The notes below the pieces were generated by a model, which saw only the letters and a list, made by a program, of their open reading frames with translations, was not told the origin of the DNA and searched no databases. Shown piece by piece: positions 46,468 to 58,322 of a stretch of 64,000 bases of DNA. The first letter of the stretch is position 1. The number at the start of each line of letters is the position of its first letter. A program made the translations under genes and the position numbers. Source of the DNA: Stenogyne calaminthoides (lineage: Eukaryota; Streptophyta; Magnoliopsida; Lamiales; Lamiaceae); contig JBBCBC010000026.1 in assembly GCA_037126765.1 (NCBI GenBank), positions 7,470,037 to 7,534,036 of the forward strand, written 5' to 3'.

Positions 46468-46884
46468 TCAATTTTACTTAGTACAAACACCATCATCTGG
46501 AGAACATGTTCCCTTACGGGTGTTCCCTCCACCATTTTCATAGAGAGCATGTCCCTCATGGTGATCTGCCGAGCCACACGGTTCTGATGTTGAAACATCG
46601 CTTTAAGATTGACCATGATTTCCTCAGCGGTCTCAACGTTTTGGTATTGAAGCCAAGATGGTACACTTTGCCATTTCGTTAGAACGCTCCCATTTATCAT
46701 ATTCTTTCTTAAACACTTTGGTTGACGCGTCAGATGGCTTTTCTGGTTTTGGTGTAGTAAGAACCCAGTTATGGCTTTGTGCAGTGAGGACAATAGTGAG
46801 TTTTCGATATCAATCAACAAAGTTTTCTCCAGTGAGGAGGTTATCTTTCAGTATATTGAACAGTTGATTAAAAGGTTGCGACAT
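46468..46884 (-). pseudogene. A5 gag N-terminal piece
   Basis: Starts MSQPFNQLFNILKDNLLTGE at 46884; a TGA follows where FVDW is expected. Further on, NVETAEEIMVNLKAMFQHQN and MKMVEGTPVREHVLQMM identify the Copia Gag capsid region. The frame stops at 46464, at the junction with the gypsy LTR. Confidence 0.78.
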
Positions 46885-48017
46885 GATGAACTGAAATAAA
46901 CATATATTTTGTATCAATATCCAGATCAACACAAAATTAAACCACACAATTCGATCACATGATTCATATTAAAATCTAAAAAAAATATGAATATGCATCA
47001 GCCAACATCTCAAAACAGATTTAAATGAGCCTCGTGGGAGGGTCATCATTTAAATCACATTCAAGCAGGTTACAAACAAGAACAGTTACAAACCTTTAAT
47101 TAAAAAAAAAAATTAATAGTAAAACTCCGGCCGACCAATATAAAATTGGCGTGTACTTCGGAGAAGTATATAACTATCAATTTTATACCTAAGTAATAAC
47201 CATGATTAAATCTGAAATTATTACTTCGCTTTGATCGAGCCTCGTTGAGGGTCATCGCCGCCACTAATAATAATTCACAATCATCCTTTTGGGAATTTAT
47301 TCATGTGAAAAGCTATCTTTTGACCCTAAAGTAGGGAATTTCTCAAAAGATTTCACAAATAAATAAATCATGGAGGTCAAAATTAATTTGTGTCAAAACA
47401 AATTAATTATCATAACATACTTAGTAATTTTTTAATTTGAGATTTTTCGTTGAGCAATTCTCATGCAAACACATTTAAACAAATTAAATAGAGCACAAGA
47501 AAATACAACAGAAATAAATCAAGCAAAGCGAGAAAACAAACACATTGGGCGCATTATCCATTTGTCATGGTTTGATTTTCTTTGGCTTGATTTTGAAAAG
47601 CGTTGTCTTGAATTTCTCCCGCTCGTTCGTCTCGAGCGAACTCTAAAATCTTAAAGCATGCATATTTCTTTCATAGCGGGATCTGCCGCGCGTCGGTCAA
47701 CCGGCTTAGGGCAACCGCGCCCGTCTTTAAGCCTTGTCGCCACTTATCGTCGCCGCGTCGTCTCGGCGGCATCATTGGCGGCTTGCTCCCGGCGGCTGAC
47801 GTGTCAGCGCGCGTCGTCTTGTGCACTAAATCAGCCTTGGCGATCTACCGCGTCGCTGCGCCCCGTCGTCGTCACTTGGCCTAACGCCCATGTGATCCGC
47901 TGGTGCCTGGCGCTTTAAACGCGTCCGTCTTGCTTGTACCTCACTGCTTACGTTTCTTGTGACATGGCGTCATGCGCATCTGGTTTGAATCCGTCTTTGA
48001 ATCGTCTTCATCTTCGT
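46885..48017 (-). other. A5 leader, first part
   Basis: AT-rich leader with a GC-rich cassette at about 47660-48000, again different in content from A1, A2, A3 and A6. It ends in TTTGAATCCGTCTTTGAATC, which recurs at 57113. Confidence 0.65.
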
Positions 48018-49871
48018 TATTGGGGAATGAGTTGCACAGATCTATTCGAGGTGAATATTTAAATACAAATTTAATTCATTAATTATAACTAGCATGAATT
48101 AATCCTATATTAATTCAAATAATAATTGCAACAACATATCATGCATATAAAAGCCACGTAAAACCTACGCATGAATCGGAATCTACGGGTTTACGTGAGC
48201 GTTCCTCTCGGGATAAGCGACTTGACTTGATTCGGAACTAACCAAAAGGACTTCCCAAGTATTCCCTTAGCCCTTGCTCAACTATCCGGTGGAAGGACAC
48301 TCGTCGAACAATTAACAAAAGGAAAAAATAAACTTTGTTGCACCACCTTTGTGGATTTGCTAATATTTCCAGCACATGGAATTGTACTTGGGAATGAACT
48401 AATCATCCACTATTTATAGGAGAGGAGGGGTCAAAAATTTTAGTAAAATATCAATGTGGGAAAAGACTTTTCTTGGTCACCAAGAAATCTTGAATATATC
48501 TCCTATATTATTTTTCCCATAATTAAAATATTCCACAAAAATCCCATCTCCTCAATTATTATGGAATTTCGAAAATAATGTCTTGCAAGATTCCAAGATT
48601 TGGATCTTCTTGAATTTATGAGATATTCTTGTATTTCAAGAAATACATATCTTCCATAATATCTTTTCAAGAAAATCAAGAAAATCTTTCTTACCCATTA
48701 TCTTCAAAATTTCGAAAATTCTATATAGATAACCAAGTGGGAGATTTCTTGAATTTAATGAGATAATCTTGTATTCCAAGAATACATATCTTCATTCCTT
48801 AACAAAATTCAAAGAAAATCATTCTCCCTCTTTTATCCATAAATTTTGAAATATTAGGGAAAAATTAAGCAACAACATTTATTTTATTTTAATCACATTT
48901 TCAGTTAATGGACTATTTGTTGGGCTACTTAGAGGACCTTTAGTAGAATTAAGATTGGACCTTCTAATGGATCTTGAATATCTAATATTGAGCCACAATA
49001 TAATTCAAGCCCATAAATATTAATTAATCCCACTACATAATTAATATTGCACTATCCATCTTAACCCATATTACGGTCAATATGGCTCCGGTCATTATTT
49101 CCGTGTTTAAGATTATCTAGCCCATTAATTAATTCAAGCCATTTGAAATAGCTTTCCGTTAATTAATATCTTTTTTTGTCCTTGGTAGAAAGCGGTTCAA
49201 CATTATTATCCATCTTTCGAAACTAATTCCACTTGCAAGATTTGGTATGATAAAACTTATGAACCTCCCAAGGGGCAAATCAAACAAAGCGTGCTTGCAC
49301 CGATTCTTCGTATTAAATCTTAGCAATCACATGTGACCAATAATATTGCCCAAGATAAAAAGTATTGAATCTCTCCGATTCGCTACCCATGATAAGTCAA
49401 AGCAATAGTTACCAATCCCACGTGATCCTATTTAAGGGGCGAAGATTAAGAAACAACGAACCATCGAGGTCTAATTCTTCCTTGTTCAAGATCTTGAAGA
49501 ATTTATCCTCCTGTAGAGGTCCTATTCAATTTGATCAGTCTTGCACTAGTGTAATCTCTTGGTCAAGACAAACCAATCTCGAGCCTTACACCTCAACCTT
49601 TTCGTGATGGGTTGTTCATTTCCATCTAGGTCGTGAATGGCGTACTTTTTAGTTACAAGGAATTTTATTAATTTAATCTTACGTGATCGGTATCACTAAA
49701 TTAACTACAATATAACACGTCTTAATTATTGAGCAGGTTATGCGGTAAATATATGTAACATTCAATCATATTTAAAGCATCAATGATAAACAATTTATTT
49801 CAGTAAATAAGTCTGGAAATTCAGTTTCGATTATACAAAGTAAAAACATACTTTCCAGTATAATCCCAACA
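48018..49871 (-). repeat. 3' LTR of A6
   Basis: TATTGGGGAATGAG to GTATAATCCCAACA, 1.85 kb, with the usual TATA region near 48410. Right neighbour is the polypurine tract. Confidence 0.9.
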
Positions 49872-49888
49872 ATCTCCCACTTATACTC
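49872..49888 (-). promoter_or_regulatory. A6 polypurine tract
   Basis: Minus-strand GAGTATAAGTGGGAGAT next to the 3' LTR. Confidence 0.85.
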
Positions 49889-51640
49889 AAAGTCTGCTTT
49901 TAAGTATACTACAACATGTCTCGCGTAGTCCGTGACATCTAATGTCACCTACACGAACTTAATAATTTCTCCCACTTATACTCAAAAGCAGTTAGAGCGG
50001 TCTTGACACCCATTCCACTCACATGTCTCTCGAATGTATTCAGAGGCAGACGCTTTGTGAATGGATCTGCTAGGCTGTCCTCAGATGCTATCTTTGCCAC
50101 ATCTATATCTCCTCTCTTAACGATTTCTCGTATAAGATGTCTTTCCTTTAATGTGTTTGTTTGACTTGTGGACTCTTGGTTCTCTTGAATTTGCAACTGC
50201 CCCTAGCAGATATTGCTAGACAAATTCAGAACACCATCCAAGTCCATTAAGAAGATCTAGAACCCAATCGGTTCTTTCCTTTGCTTCCTGGCGACTACTT
50301 ACCAAACTTCCATGGTTGAGTCGGTGATGCATTTACGCTTCACACTCGTCCATTTGATATTTACACTTCCCAAATGGAAACACACTAAGCGAAGCGAGAT
50401 AATTTACGGAATCTAAGTCGATTGGAAATCGAGTGGGTGTGGCCGATGGGGATTGGAGTATCGATCGATAAATCAACATTCTATCGAGTTCTTTTGGATA
50501 CTTGGGAATGTTTTTAAGCGTAGCGTCAATGCGCTTTCCTGGGCTACTTAGATATCTTTACCATGCCCACGGCAAAGCGGATATCCGGTCTCGTAATGCT
50601 GACAATGCATACATAAGGTTCCCGACGGTAGAAGCACAAGGAATACCTTTCATGTCATATATCTCCTTTTTTCGTCTTAGGGGACATTTTCTTGGATAGA
50701 TGGATTCCAAGTCCGAAAAGTGCGAATCCTTTCTTAGAATCTTGCATCTTTGAAGCGTTTCAAGGCAAGTGTCTATGTATGAAACTTGCGATAACCCGAT
50801 CATCCTTTTCTTGCGATCTCGAGTGATCTTGATCCCAAGGATGTGTCCGCTTTTCCTAAGTCTTTCATATCAATTTGTTTTTGAAAGCCATGCCTTACTT
50901 CGTCGATAACACCTTCACATCGTTCGATGATCACAATGTTATCTACGTATAGTACTAAGAATACCCAATGCAGGATTCCGATCGCTTCTTTATACACACA
51001 ACTTTAAAACTCATTTTGATCAAACCCATAAGACTTTATTACATGATCAAAACTTTGGTTCAAGCTCTGGATGCTGTTTGAGTCCGTAAATGGACCTCTT
51101 GAGCTTACAAACTTGGTGTTCTTCTTTGTTTTCAATGAAGCCTTGGGGTTGTTGCATATGGATCTCTCCATCAAGACTTCCGTTAAGGAAATTTGTCTTG
51201 ACATCCATTTGCTGATTTCAAAAGTCGAAAAATCTTGTGACGATCGATAGAAGAATACGGATGGACTTAAGCATGGTATGGGTGAAAAAAGTTTCCTCAT
51301 AATCGATCTCTTTCTTTTACGAGTATAACCTTTCGCCATTAGTCTTGCTTTAAAAGTTTCAACCTTCACGTCCGATCCTCTTTTCCTCTTATATACCCAC
51401 TTGCATCTAATGGGTTTGACCCTCATTAAGTGGTTCGACTAGCTCTCACACTCTATTATGAAACATAGAACCCATTTAGGCTTTCATTGCTCTTTGCCAA
51501 GAAAGCGCATCCTTATCTTGGAGTGCCTCGTCATTTGTCCATGGGTGCGATTAGGAAATCAAGTCAGGGACTCTCCTATTCCATGAATCTCTCTCATTTG
51601 TCTAACAACCCTCCCTATGTGAGGCGAGGTTGTGGCGTAT
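49889..51640 (-). pseudogene. A6 RNase H and RT remnant
   Basis: RNase H tail at 50196-49945 (EDSLADPFTKRLPLNTFE), RT pieces at 50997-50558 and 51426-51004 (KPIRCKWVYKRKRGSD, KARLMAKGYT). The catalytic motif at 50949-50938 is YVDN, as in A3. Confidence 0.83.
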
Positions 51641-52620
51641 CGTTTGGTATATCATCTAATCTGATTAAGTTTGAGGTTTGCCCTCTAGCTCATTTAAGGT
51701 AATCTCCTTACGGGTTTACTTTGGTTCATATAGTTTTCTTCAAAAAAAAAAATCTAAAGTGGGTGCGGATGACCACCTTTTGATCTTGGGACTATAGAAC
51801 ATACACCTTTTTGTTCCTCGGGGTATCCTATCATGACCTTAATTACGATCGAGGATCGATTCTGGGTTTCCTTGTCAACCGTGGGCGGACACCCCAATAT
51901 TCTCATGTGTCTCATGGAAAACTTGCCCGGTCCACAAATCTTTTGGGGTTTTGGGAACCGATTTGGATAGCACCAAGTTCGAGAATGTAAGTCGTTGTTT
52001 CAAGGTATGACCCCGAGAATGACTCGGGAAGATCCGCATAACTCATCATTGATCTAACCATTTCAAAAAATTTTTTGTTCTTCGCTCTGCAACCCCAGAT
52101 TTTTCTTTGAGGGTTAAGGTGCGATGGTGGGATACAATCCCTTCATCAGATAGGTAGTTCAAAACCCCATTGCTGAGGTATTCGCCTCCACGATCGGATC
52201 GTAGAGACTTGATATGTTTTTCCTTGTGATTCTTTGTTTGAGCCTTAAATTCTTAGAATTTCTCAAAGGTCTCGATTCATGCTTCATAAGAAAAATGTAC
52301 CTTGAGTAATCATCAATAAAATTACTCATAACCTCCTCTTTGCTTTGGTTAACATTGAACTCACACATTTATGTAAAAGCGGTCTCTAACAACTTCTTTA
52401 GCCCTATTCCCTTGGCTCCAAATGCCCTCTCGATCATATTACTCTCCAAACATGATTCGCGAGGTTGGAATCGGTTCAACTTGGAGAAGCCCTAGTGAGC
52501 AAATCTCTCACCAACCTTTGGATCCTCTTTGGATTTATATGACCCAATCTTAGATGCCAAAGAAGTGTCTCGTTCATGTCGATGAACATTTTTCTTTTCT
52601 CGAAAGCTTGATTGATGTGT
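51641..52620 (-). pseudogene. A6 integrase remnant
   Basis: Integrase C-terminal block, core (FIDDYSRYIFLMKHES at 52330-52270) and pre-integrase segment to about 52600, all in short frames. Sequence matches A2 and A3 closely with many one-base lesions. Confidence 0.8.
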
Positions 52621-52990
52621 TATAGGATACATTTAAGTGAGTGGTGTGCGATTAATTGTATAGAGATCATTCAACAACGTTCCATGACGAGATAAATTTA
52701 TCAAAAGAAAAATGGTAACAACTTTATTAAAAAAGTAACCAAATATCCATCATTAAAAGTTAGAACCCGAAAATGAATTCTTTCTAAAAATCCGGAGCGT
52801 AAAGAATATCTCAAAAATAAAAAACTTTGTCTTCAAAAAAGGCGGGTACCTCTCTCCATTGCTTCAATTTGTCACTCTCGTAGCATCGCCCGGTGTGATG
52901 AGGACCTCACTCCCCACTAAGTTGTCGAATCGACTTGAACCCCCATAATGTGAAACAAACATGATTAGTGGATCTCGTATCCACCACCCA
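52621..52990 (-). pseudogene. A6 protease remnant
   Basis: Matches the A1 protease region (for example the minus-strand words around GTCCTCATCACACCG). It lacks the 27-bp minisatellite seen in A2 and A3. The active-site codons read VDTRS-like, not DTG. Confidence 0.7.
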
Positions 52991-53882
52991 AAATGGGAGG
53001 CATCTGCGCTAAACAAGTTTCAACAACTAGTGCGTGAGAATTACCTTTCTTTCCATCCCTCTTGGGTCTGGAATAAAGGTGACCTCAATGTCCTTTCTCA
53101 CCCCTTGGTTAAAGCACTTCCCTTTATTTGGTTTGTTCACTCCACCACCCTTCTTCACCTTATCTTTGCCATTAGCAACACTTGAGTTCACTTGCTTGTG
53201 GCCTTTGTTCCTTTTCTTGTTCTTACCACCCCTTGGTCTAGAAGAAGAAGAAGGTCCGATTTGCCACCAAGGCTTGGCTTTTACGCCTAATATCGCCTCT
53301 GTCGAGACTAAAACTTACCTTGGATCGGGCATTGAGAACTTCGATTATTCATCCGGTAGTTCAACTGAATTGTTCAACGCTTTTTCGACAAAAAATGGAG
53401 CCGCGAAATCGATTTGGGTCTCGATATCGTATTGATTGCCAAGTACCTCAAGTATATTAAGGTGAGCCATCATCATCGGAGAACGTGCTCCCTTCAGGCG
53501 TTCCCTCCACCATTTTCATAGAAAGCAAGTCCCTCATGGTGATCGATGAGCCCTGCGGTTACGATGTTGAAACATCGCTTTAAGACTAGTCATGATTTCC
53601 TTGTTGGTCTCAACGTTACGGTGTTGGTGTTGCAACACATCGACATAAAACCAAGATGGTACACTTTAGCCATTTCGTTAGATCGCTCGACAAACATACT
53701 CTTTCTTAACCACTTTAGTGGACTCATCGATGGTTTATCGGTTTAGGTGAGGTCGAGAACCCGATTATGGCTTTAATGCGATTGAGGACGATAGTGAGTT
53801 TTCGATTCAATCAACAAAATTTTCTCGAGTGAGCAAATTATCTTTCGATATATTGAAGCAATGGATAAAAAGGTTGCGACAT
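52991..53882 (-). pseudogene. A6 gag remnant
   Basis: From ATG 53882 to the knuckle region near 53100. About 53300-53600 is alignable to the A5-type Gag (GGAACGCCTGAAGGGAGC, corresponding to EGTPVREHVL). Frame is lost in many places. Confidence 0.72.
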
Positions 53883-55202
53883 GATGGTGAAATAAATAAT
53901 AATATCATAAGCACAAATATATCACAAGGTTTGATCACATGCATCATATTAAAATCTCAAAAAATATGAACATGCATGCCAACATCTCAAAAACAGTTTA
54001 AATAAGCTACGTGGGGTGGGTCATTATTTAAACACATTCAAAACGAGGTTACAAACAAAACGATTTACAAACCTTTAATATCTAGATTAATAGTTGGCTC
54101 CCTTGACCAATATAAAATTGGAGGGGACTTGAAGTATATGCATATCAATTTTATACCTAAGTAATATCCATGATTAAATACAGGATTACTATTTCACTTT
54201 GATCGAGCCTCGTGGGGAGGTCATAAATCGCCACTAGTAATAACCCACAATCATCCGTTTGGAATTCATTCATGTGAAAGCTATCTTTTGACCGTCGGGT
54301 AGAGGAATTTCTCCAAAAAGAATTCACAAATAAATAAATCATGGAGGTCGATATTAATTCAATTTTATTATCAGGAATAAAATTGTCAATTAATTATTTA
54401 AACATACTTAGTAATTTTGAAGTTGAGATTTTTCCATTTGGCAACCCTAAATGCAAACACATTTAAACAAATTAAATAAAGCATAAGATAGCACAAATAA
54501 ATCAGCAAAAGCAGAAAAAAATAAACATATTGGGCACAAATTATCCAATTGTCATGGTTTGATTTTTCTTGGCTTGATCTTGAAAAACACGTCTCGAATT
54601 TCTCTCACTCGTTCGTCTCGAAAAAAAATACTTACTTCTTCTCGGCATACATGGCGATTTTTCATGATCGGGATGCATGCCCGATCCGCCCGGCCACTTG
54701 GCCTAGGGCGACTCTCGGTAGCTCGGCACCGGCGGCAAGCGCCGCCCGGTGCCTTTCGCCGCCTCGGCGGTGTCGGTAGATCTCGGCGGCGGCGCATCGC
54801 GCGCGCCTCGCCCCCGCGACCTCAGCGCCCATGCATTACTCGTGAACCCAGCGCCCTCGCTGATTACGGATTTCGTCCTTTAATTCTTCGTCTCTTCGTT
54901 TCCGATTGATTTACAATTTATTTACAATAAATAAATAAACCTGAATCTAGACTAATCTATTACATTGATCAAATCAAACAAATCCTAGTCTCTTTCGTGG
55001 ATTTTCTCCGAGGTAAAACAAATCTGAACTAATCGATTAAAAAACCACGGTTTATATGCATGCAAAAATAAACATTAAAATCCATGACAATTGGATACAC
55101 GTAAAAAAGCGGATCTAACGATTCTACTATCGATTTCAAATTTAATGTCCACGAATTAAATTACAAATTTAAAAATTGAGCAAAAAAGTGGCTCGATGCG
55201 AT
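53883..55202 (-). other. A6 5' leader with GC-rich cassette
   Basis: AT-rich leader; the GC-rich cassette at about 54620-54860 is the shortest of the five. A minus frame through it ends REIRDVFFKIKPRKIKP, matching the tail in A1. The primer-binding site is degraded. Confidence 0.65.
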
Positions 55203-57033
55203 TATTGGGGAATGAGTTACTTGAGATCTATTCGGGTGAATATTTAAATACAAATTTAATTCATTAATTATTACTAACATGAATTAATCCTATATTAATT
55301 CAAATAATAATTGCAACAACATATCATGCATATAAAAAGCCACGTAAAACCTACTGGCGCGGAATCTACGGGTTTACGTGAGCGTACCCTCTCGGGATGG
55401 CATTGACTTGATTCGGACGGACTAACCAAAAGGACTTCCCAAGTATTCCCTTAGCCCTTGCTCAACTATCCGGTGGAAGGACACTCGTCGAACAATTAAC
55501 AAAAGGAAAAAATAAACTTTGTTGCACCAACTTTTTGTGGATTTGCTAATATTTCAAGCACATGGAATTGTACTTGGGAATGAACTAATCATCCCCTATT
55601 TATAAGAGAGGAGGGATCGAAAAGTTTAGTAAAATATCAATGTGGGAAAAGACTTTTCTTGGTCACCAAGAAATCTTGAATATATCTCCTCTATTCTTTT
55701 CCCATAATTAAAATATTCAAAATCCCACCTCCTCAATTATTATGGATTTTTGAAAATAATGCCTTGCAAGATTCCAAGATTTGGATCTTTCTTGAATTTA
55801 TGAGATATTCTTGTATTTCAAGAAATACATATCTTCCATAATATCTTTTCAAGAAAATCAAGAAAATCTTTCTTGCCCATTATCTTCAAATTTTCGAAAA
55901 TTCTATATAGATAACCAAGTGGGAGATTTCTTGAATTTAATAAGATAATCTTGTATTCCAAGAATACATTTCTTCATTCCATAACAAAATTCAAAGAAAA
56001 TCTTTCTCCCTCTTTTATCCATAAATTTGAAATATTAGGGAAAAATTAAGCAACAATATTTATTTTATTTTAATCACCTTTTTAGGTTAATGGATTTATT
56101 TGTTGGGCTACTCGGGGGCCTTTAGGAGAATTAAGATTGAAAATCTAATGGATCTTGAATATCTAATATTGAGCCACAATATAATTCAAGCCCATATATA
56201 TTAATTAATCCTTATATAATTAATATTGCCTTTATCCATCTTAACCCGTATTACGGTCGATATGGCTCCGGTCATTATTTCCGTGTTTAAGATTATCTAG
56301 CCCATTAATTAATTCAAGCCCTTTGAAATAGCTTTAGATTAATTAATATCTTTTGTCCTTGGTAGAAAGCGGTTCAACATTATTATCCATAAGGAAACTA
56401 ATTCCACTTGCAAGATTTGGTATGATAAAACTTATGAACCTCGAGGGCAAATCAAACAAGCGTGCTTACTACGATTCTTCGTATTAAATCTTAGCAATCA
56501 CATGTGACCAATAATATTGTCCAAGATAAAAAGTATTGAATCTCGACGATTAGCTACCCATGATAAGTCAAAGCAATAGTTACCAATCCGCGTGATCTAT
56601 TTAAGGGGCGAAGATTTAAACAAACAACGAACTGATCAAGTCTAATTCTTCCTTGTTGGGTTAGAAGAATTTATCCTCTTTGTAGGTCATATTCGGTAGC
56701 GTCGGACATGCACTAGTGTAATCTCTTGGTCAAGACAAAACCAATCGAGCCTTACACCTCAACCTTTTTCGTGATGGGTTGTTCATTTCCATCTAGGTCG
56801 TGAATGGCGTACTTTTTAGTTACAAAGGATTTATTAATTTAATCTTACGTGATGCGGTATCACTAAATTAACTACAATGTAACACGTCTGAATTATTGAA
56901 CAGTTATGCAGTAAATATATGTAACATTCAATCATATTTAAAGCATCAATGATAAACAATTTATTTCAGTAAATAAGTATGGAAATTAGGTTTCGATTAT
57001 ACAAAAGTAAAGCATACTTTCGATATAATCCCA
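55203..57033 (-). repeat. 5' LTR of A6
   Basis: TATTGGGGAATGAG to GATATAATCCCA, 1.83 kb. Carries the same duplicated AT-rich U3 segment as other A LTRs. Confidence 0.9.
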
Positions 57034-57440
57034 TACTTTCAAAGTAAAGCATCGTCATCGCGCCCTCGCGTGCCTCATGTACGTTTTCTTGGCGCCGTCA
57101 TCAGCGTCACGACGGTTTTGAATCCGTCTTTGAATCGTCTTCGTCTTCGTCTCCGGTCAGGTTGCAATTTATTTAACGAAAAATGAATACCTTAAATCTA
57201 AACTAGTCTATTACATTGAACAAATCAAATAGCATAATCTACTCGTGGATTTTTTTCGAGAAAAACAAATCGAGCGAAGTCGAATTAAAAAACCATTCAT
57301 TATTCGCATGAAAATAAAACACATTAAATACCATGACAATTGAATACTGCAAAAGCGGATCTAGCAATTCTGTTATCCAATTTCAATTTAATGTCCAACA
57401 ATTTAAATAACAATTTAAAAAATCAGAGCTCGAAACCAGA
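57034..57440 (-). other. A5 leader, second part
   Basis: Resumes the A5 leader after A6. 57047-57150 repeats the end of the first part (GTCTTTGAATCGTCTTC), so about 95 bp are present on both sides of A6. It ends at the primer-binding site. Confidence 0.65.
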
Positions 57441-57452
57441 GCTCTAATACCA
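57441..57452 (-). promoter_or_regulatory. A5 primer-binding site
   Basis: Minus-strand TGGTATTAGAGC, two bases from the LTR; initiator-Met tRNA type with one change. Confidence 0.88.
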
Positions 57453-57454
57453 GT

Positions 57455-57755
57455 TGTTGGGGAAATCGGGGTGCCCGGATCTATTCGAGGTGATTGTTTA
57501 AATACATATTTAAATTAAACAGTTAATTACTAACATGAATTAATCCTAAATCAATTCAACATAATAATAAACAACATGCGTACACATAATTCACGTAAAT
57601 CCTAAACATGCGGAACTAGGAGTTCTGAGAATTACTAACCTCTTGAAGAATCAAGCGGATGAATCAACCCGAAAGCCTTCCCAAATATATCCCCAAAGTC
57701 CATGAAAGCTATCCGGTGGGAAGATTTCAACGAACGATTTTAATGGAGAGAAATA
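57455..57755 (-). repeat. A5 5' LTR, partial
   Basis: Starts TGTTGGGGAAATCGGGG and follows the A LTR U5 for about 300 bp. Interrupted at 57756 by the first family C LTR start; the rest would lie beyond the window. Confidence 0.8.
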
Positions 57756-57973
57756 TGTTGGGATATTTTAGTTTTGATGAATTATGCCAAAACATTATCA
57801 AGTTGAGGGGGAAAAGAACAAGTTGAGGGGGAACTCACGAAATCAGAAGAAGATGATCAAGATCGGGACCGAGGTTTGCGAGATGAGACCGATCGAAATC
57901 GGATGAATAGTAAGATGAGTTAGGAGTTAAGCGATGAAATTGTGCAAAATCGGAAGAGAAGAAAAAGCTAAGT
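57756..57973 (+). repeat. Family C LTR 5' fragment 1
   Basis: TGTTGGGATATTTTAGTTTT and about 218 bases of U3, including GTTGAGGGGGAACTCACG, then a new LTR start without intervening internal region. Confidence 0.85.
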
Positions 57974-58322
57974 GTTGGGATATTTTTAGTTTTGATGAAT
58001 TATGCGAAAACATTATCAACTTGTGTTATTGAAGCTAATTTCTGGATAACAAGTTGAGGGGAATGAAAGAACAAGTTGAGGGGAACTCACGAAATCGAGG
58101 AAGAAGATGATCGAGATCGGGGCGAGGTTGCAGATGAGGGTGATCGAAATCGGAAGAGTAAGATGAGTTTAGGAGTTAAGCCCGATGGAAGCCAAAATGG
58201 GAAGAGAAGAAAAGCTACAAGAATGACGAAAGAAACTTAATGAAGATCGTAAGAGAAGGTTGGCTCGTAAGTGGGAATCTGATGAGAAATCAAGGCCGGG
58301 CGGATCAAGGTCGATATGATAA
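57974..58322 (+). repeat. Family C LTR 5' fragment 2
   Basis: Second U3 start, about 349 bases, reaching the GATATGATAAC point before a third start cuts in. Confidence 0.85.

Larger units (their letters stand above)
48018..57033 (-). mobile_element. Copia element A6, full-length structure
   Basis: Minus strand with 5' LTR 55203-57033, leader, gag, protease, integrase, RT, RNase H, polypurine tract and 3' LTR 48018-49871. All coding parts are broken, many by changes at CAG/CTG words. Both LTR outer ends are damaged (TATTGGGG instead of TGTTGGGG; the final ACA is absent). Confidence 0.85.
46468..57755 (-). mobile_element. Copia element A5, decayed, split by A6
   Basis: Minus-strand family-A relative: gag piece 46468-46884, leader 46885-48017 continuing at 57034-57440, primer-binding site 57441-57452, 5' LTR 57455-57755 cut by the C array. 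A6 lies in the leader. Its gag and LTR are more diverged than in the other copies, so it is probably older. Confidence 0.75.
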
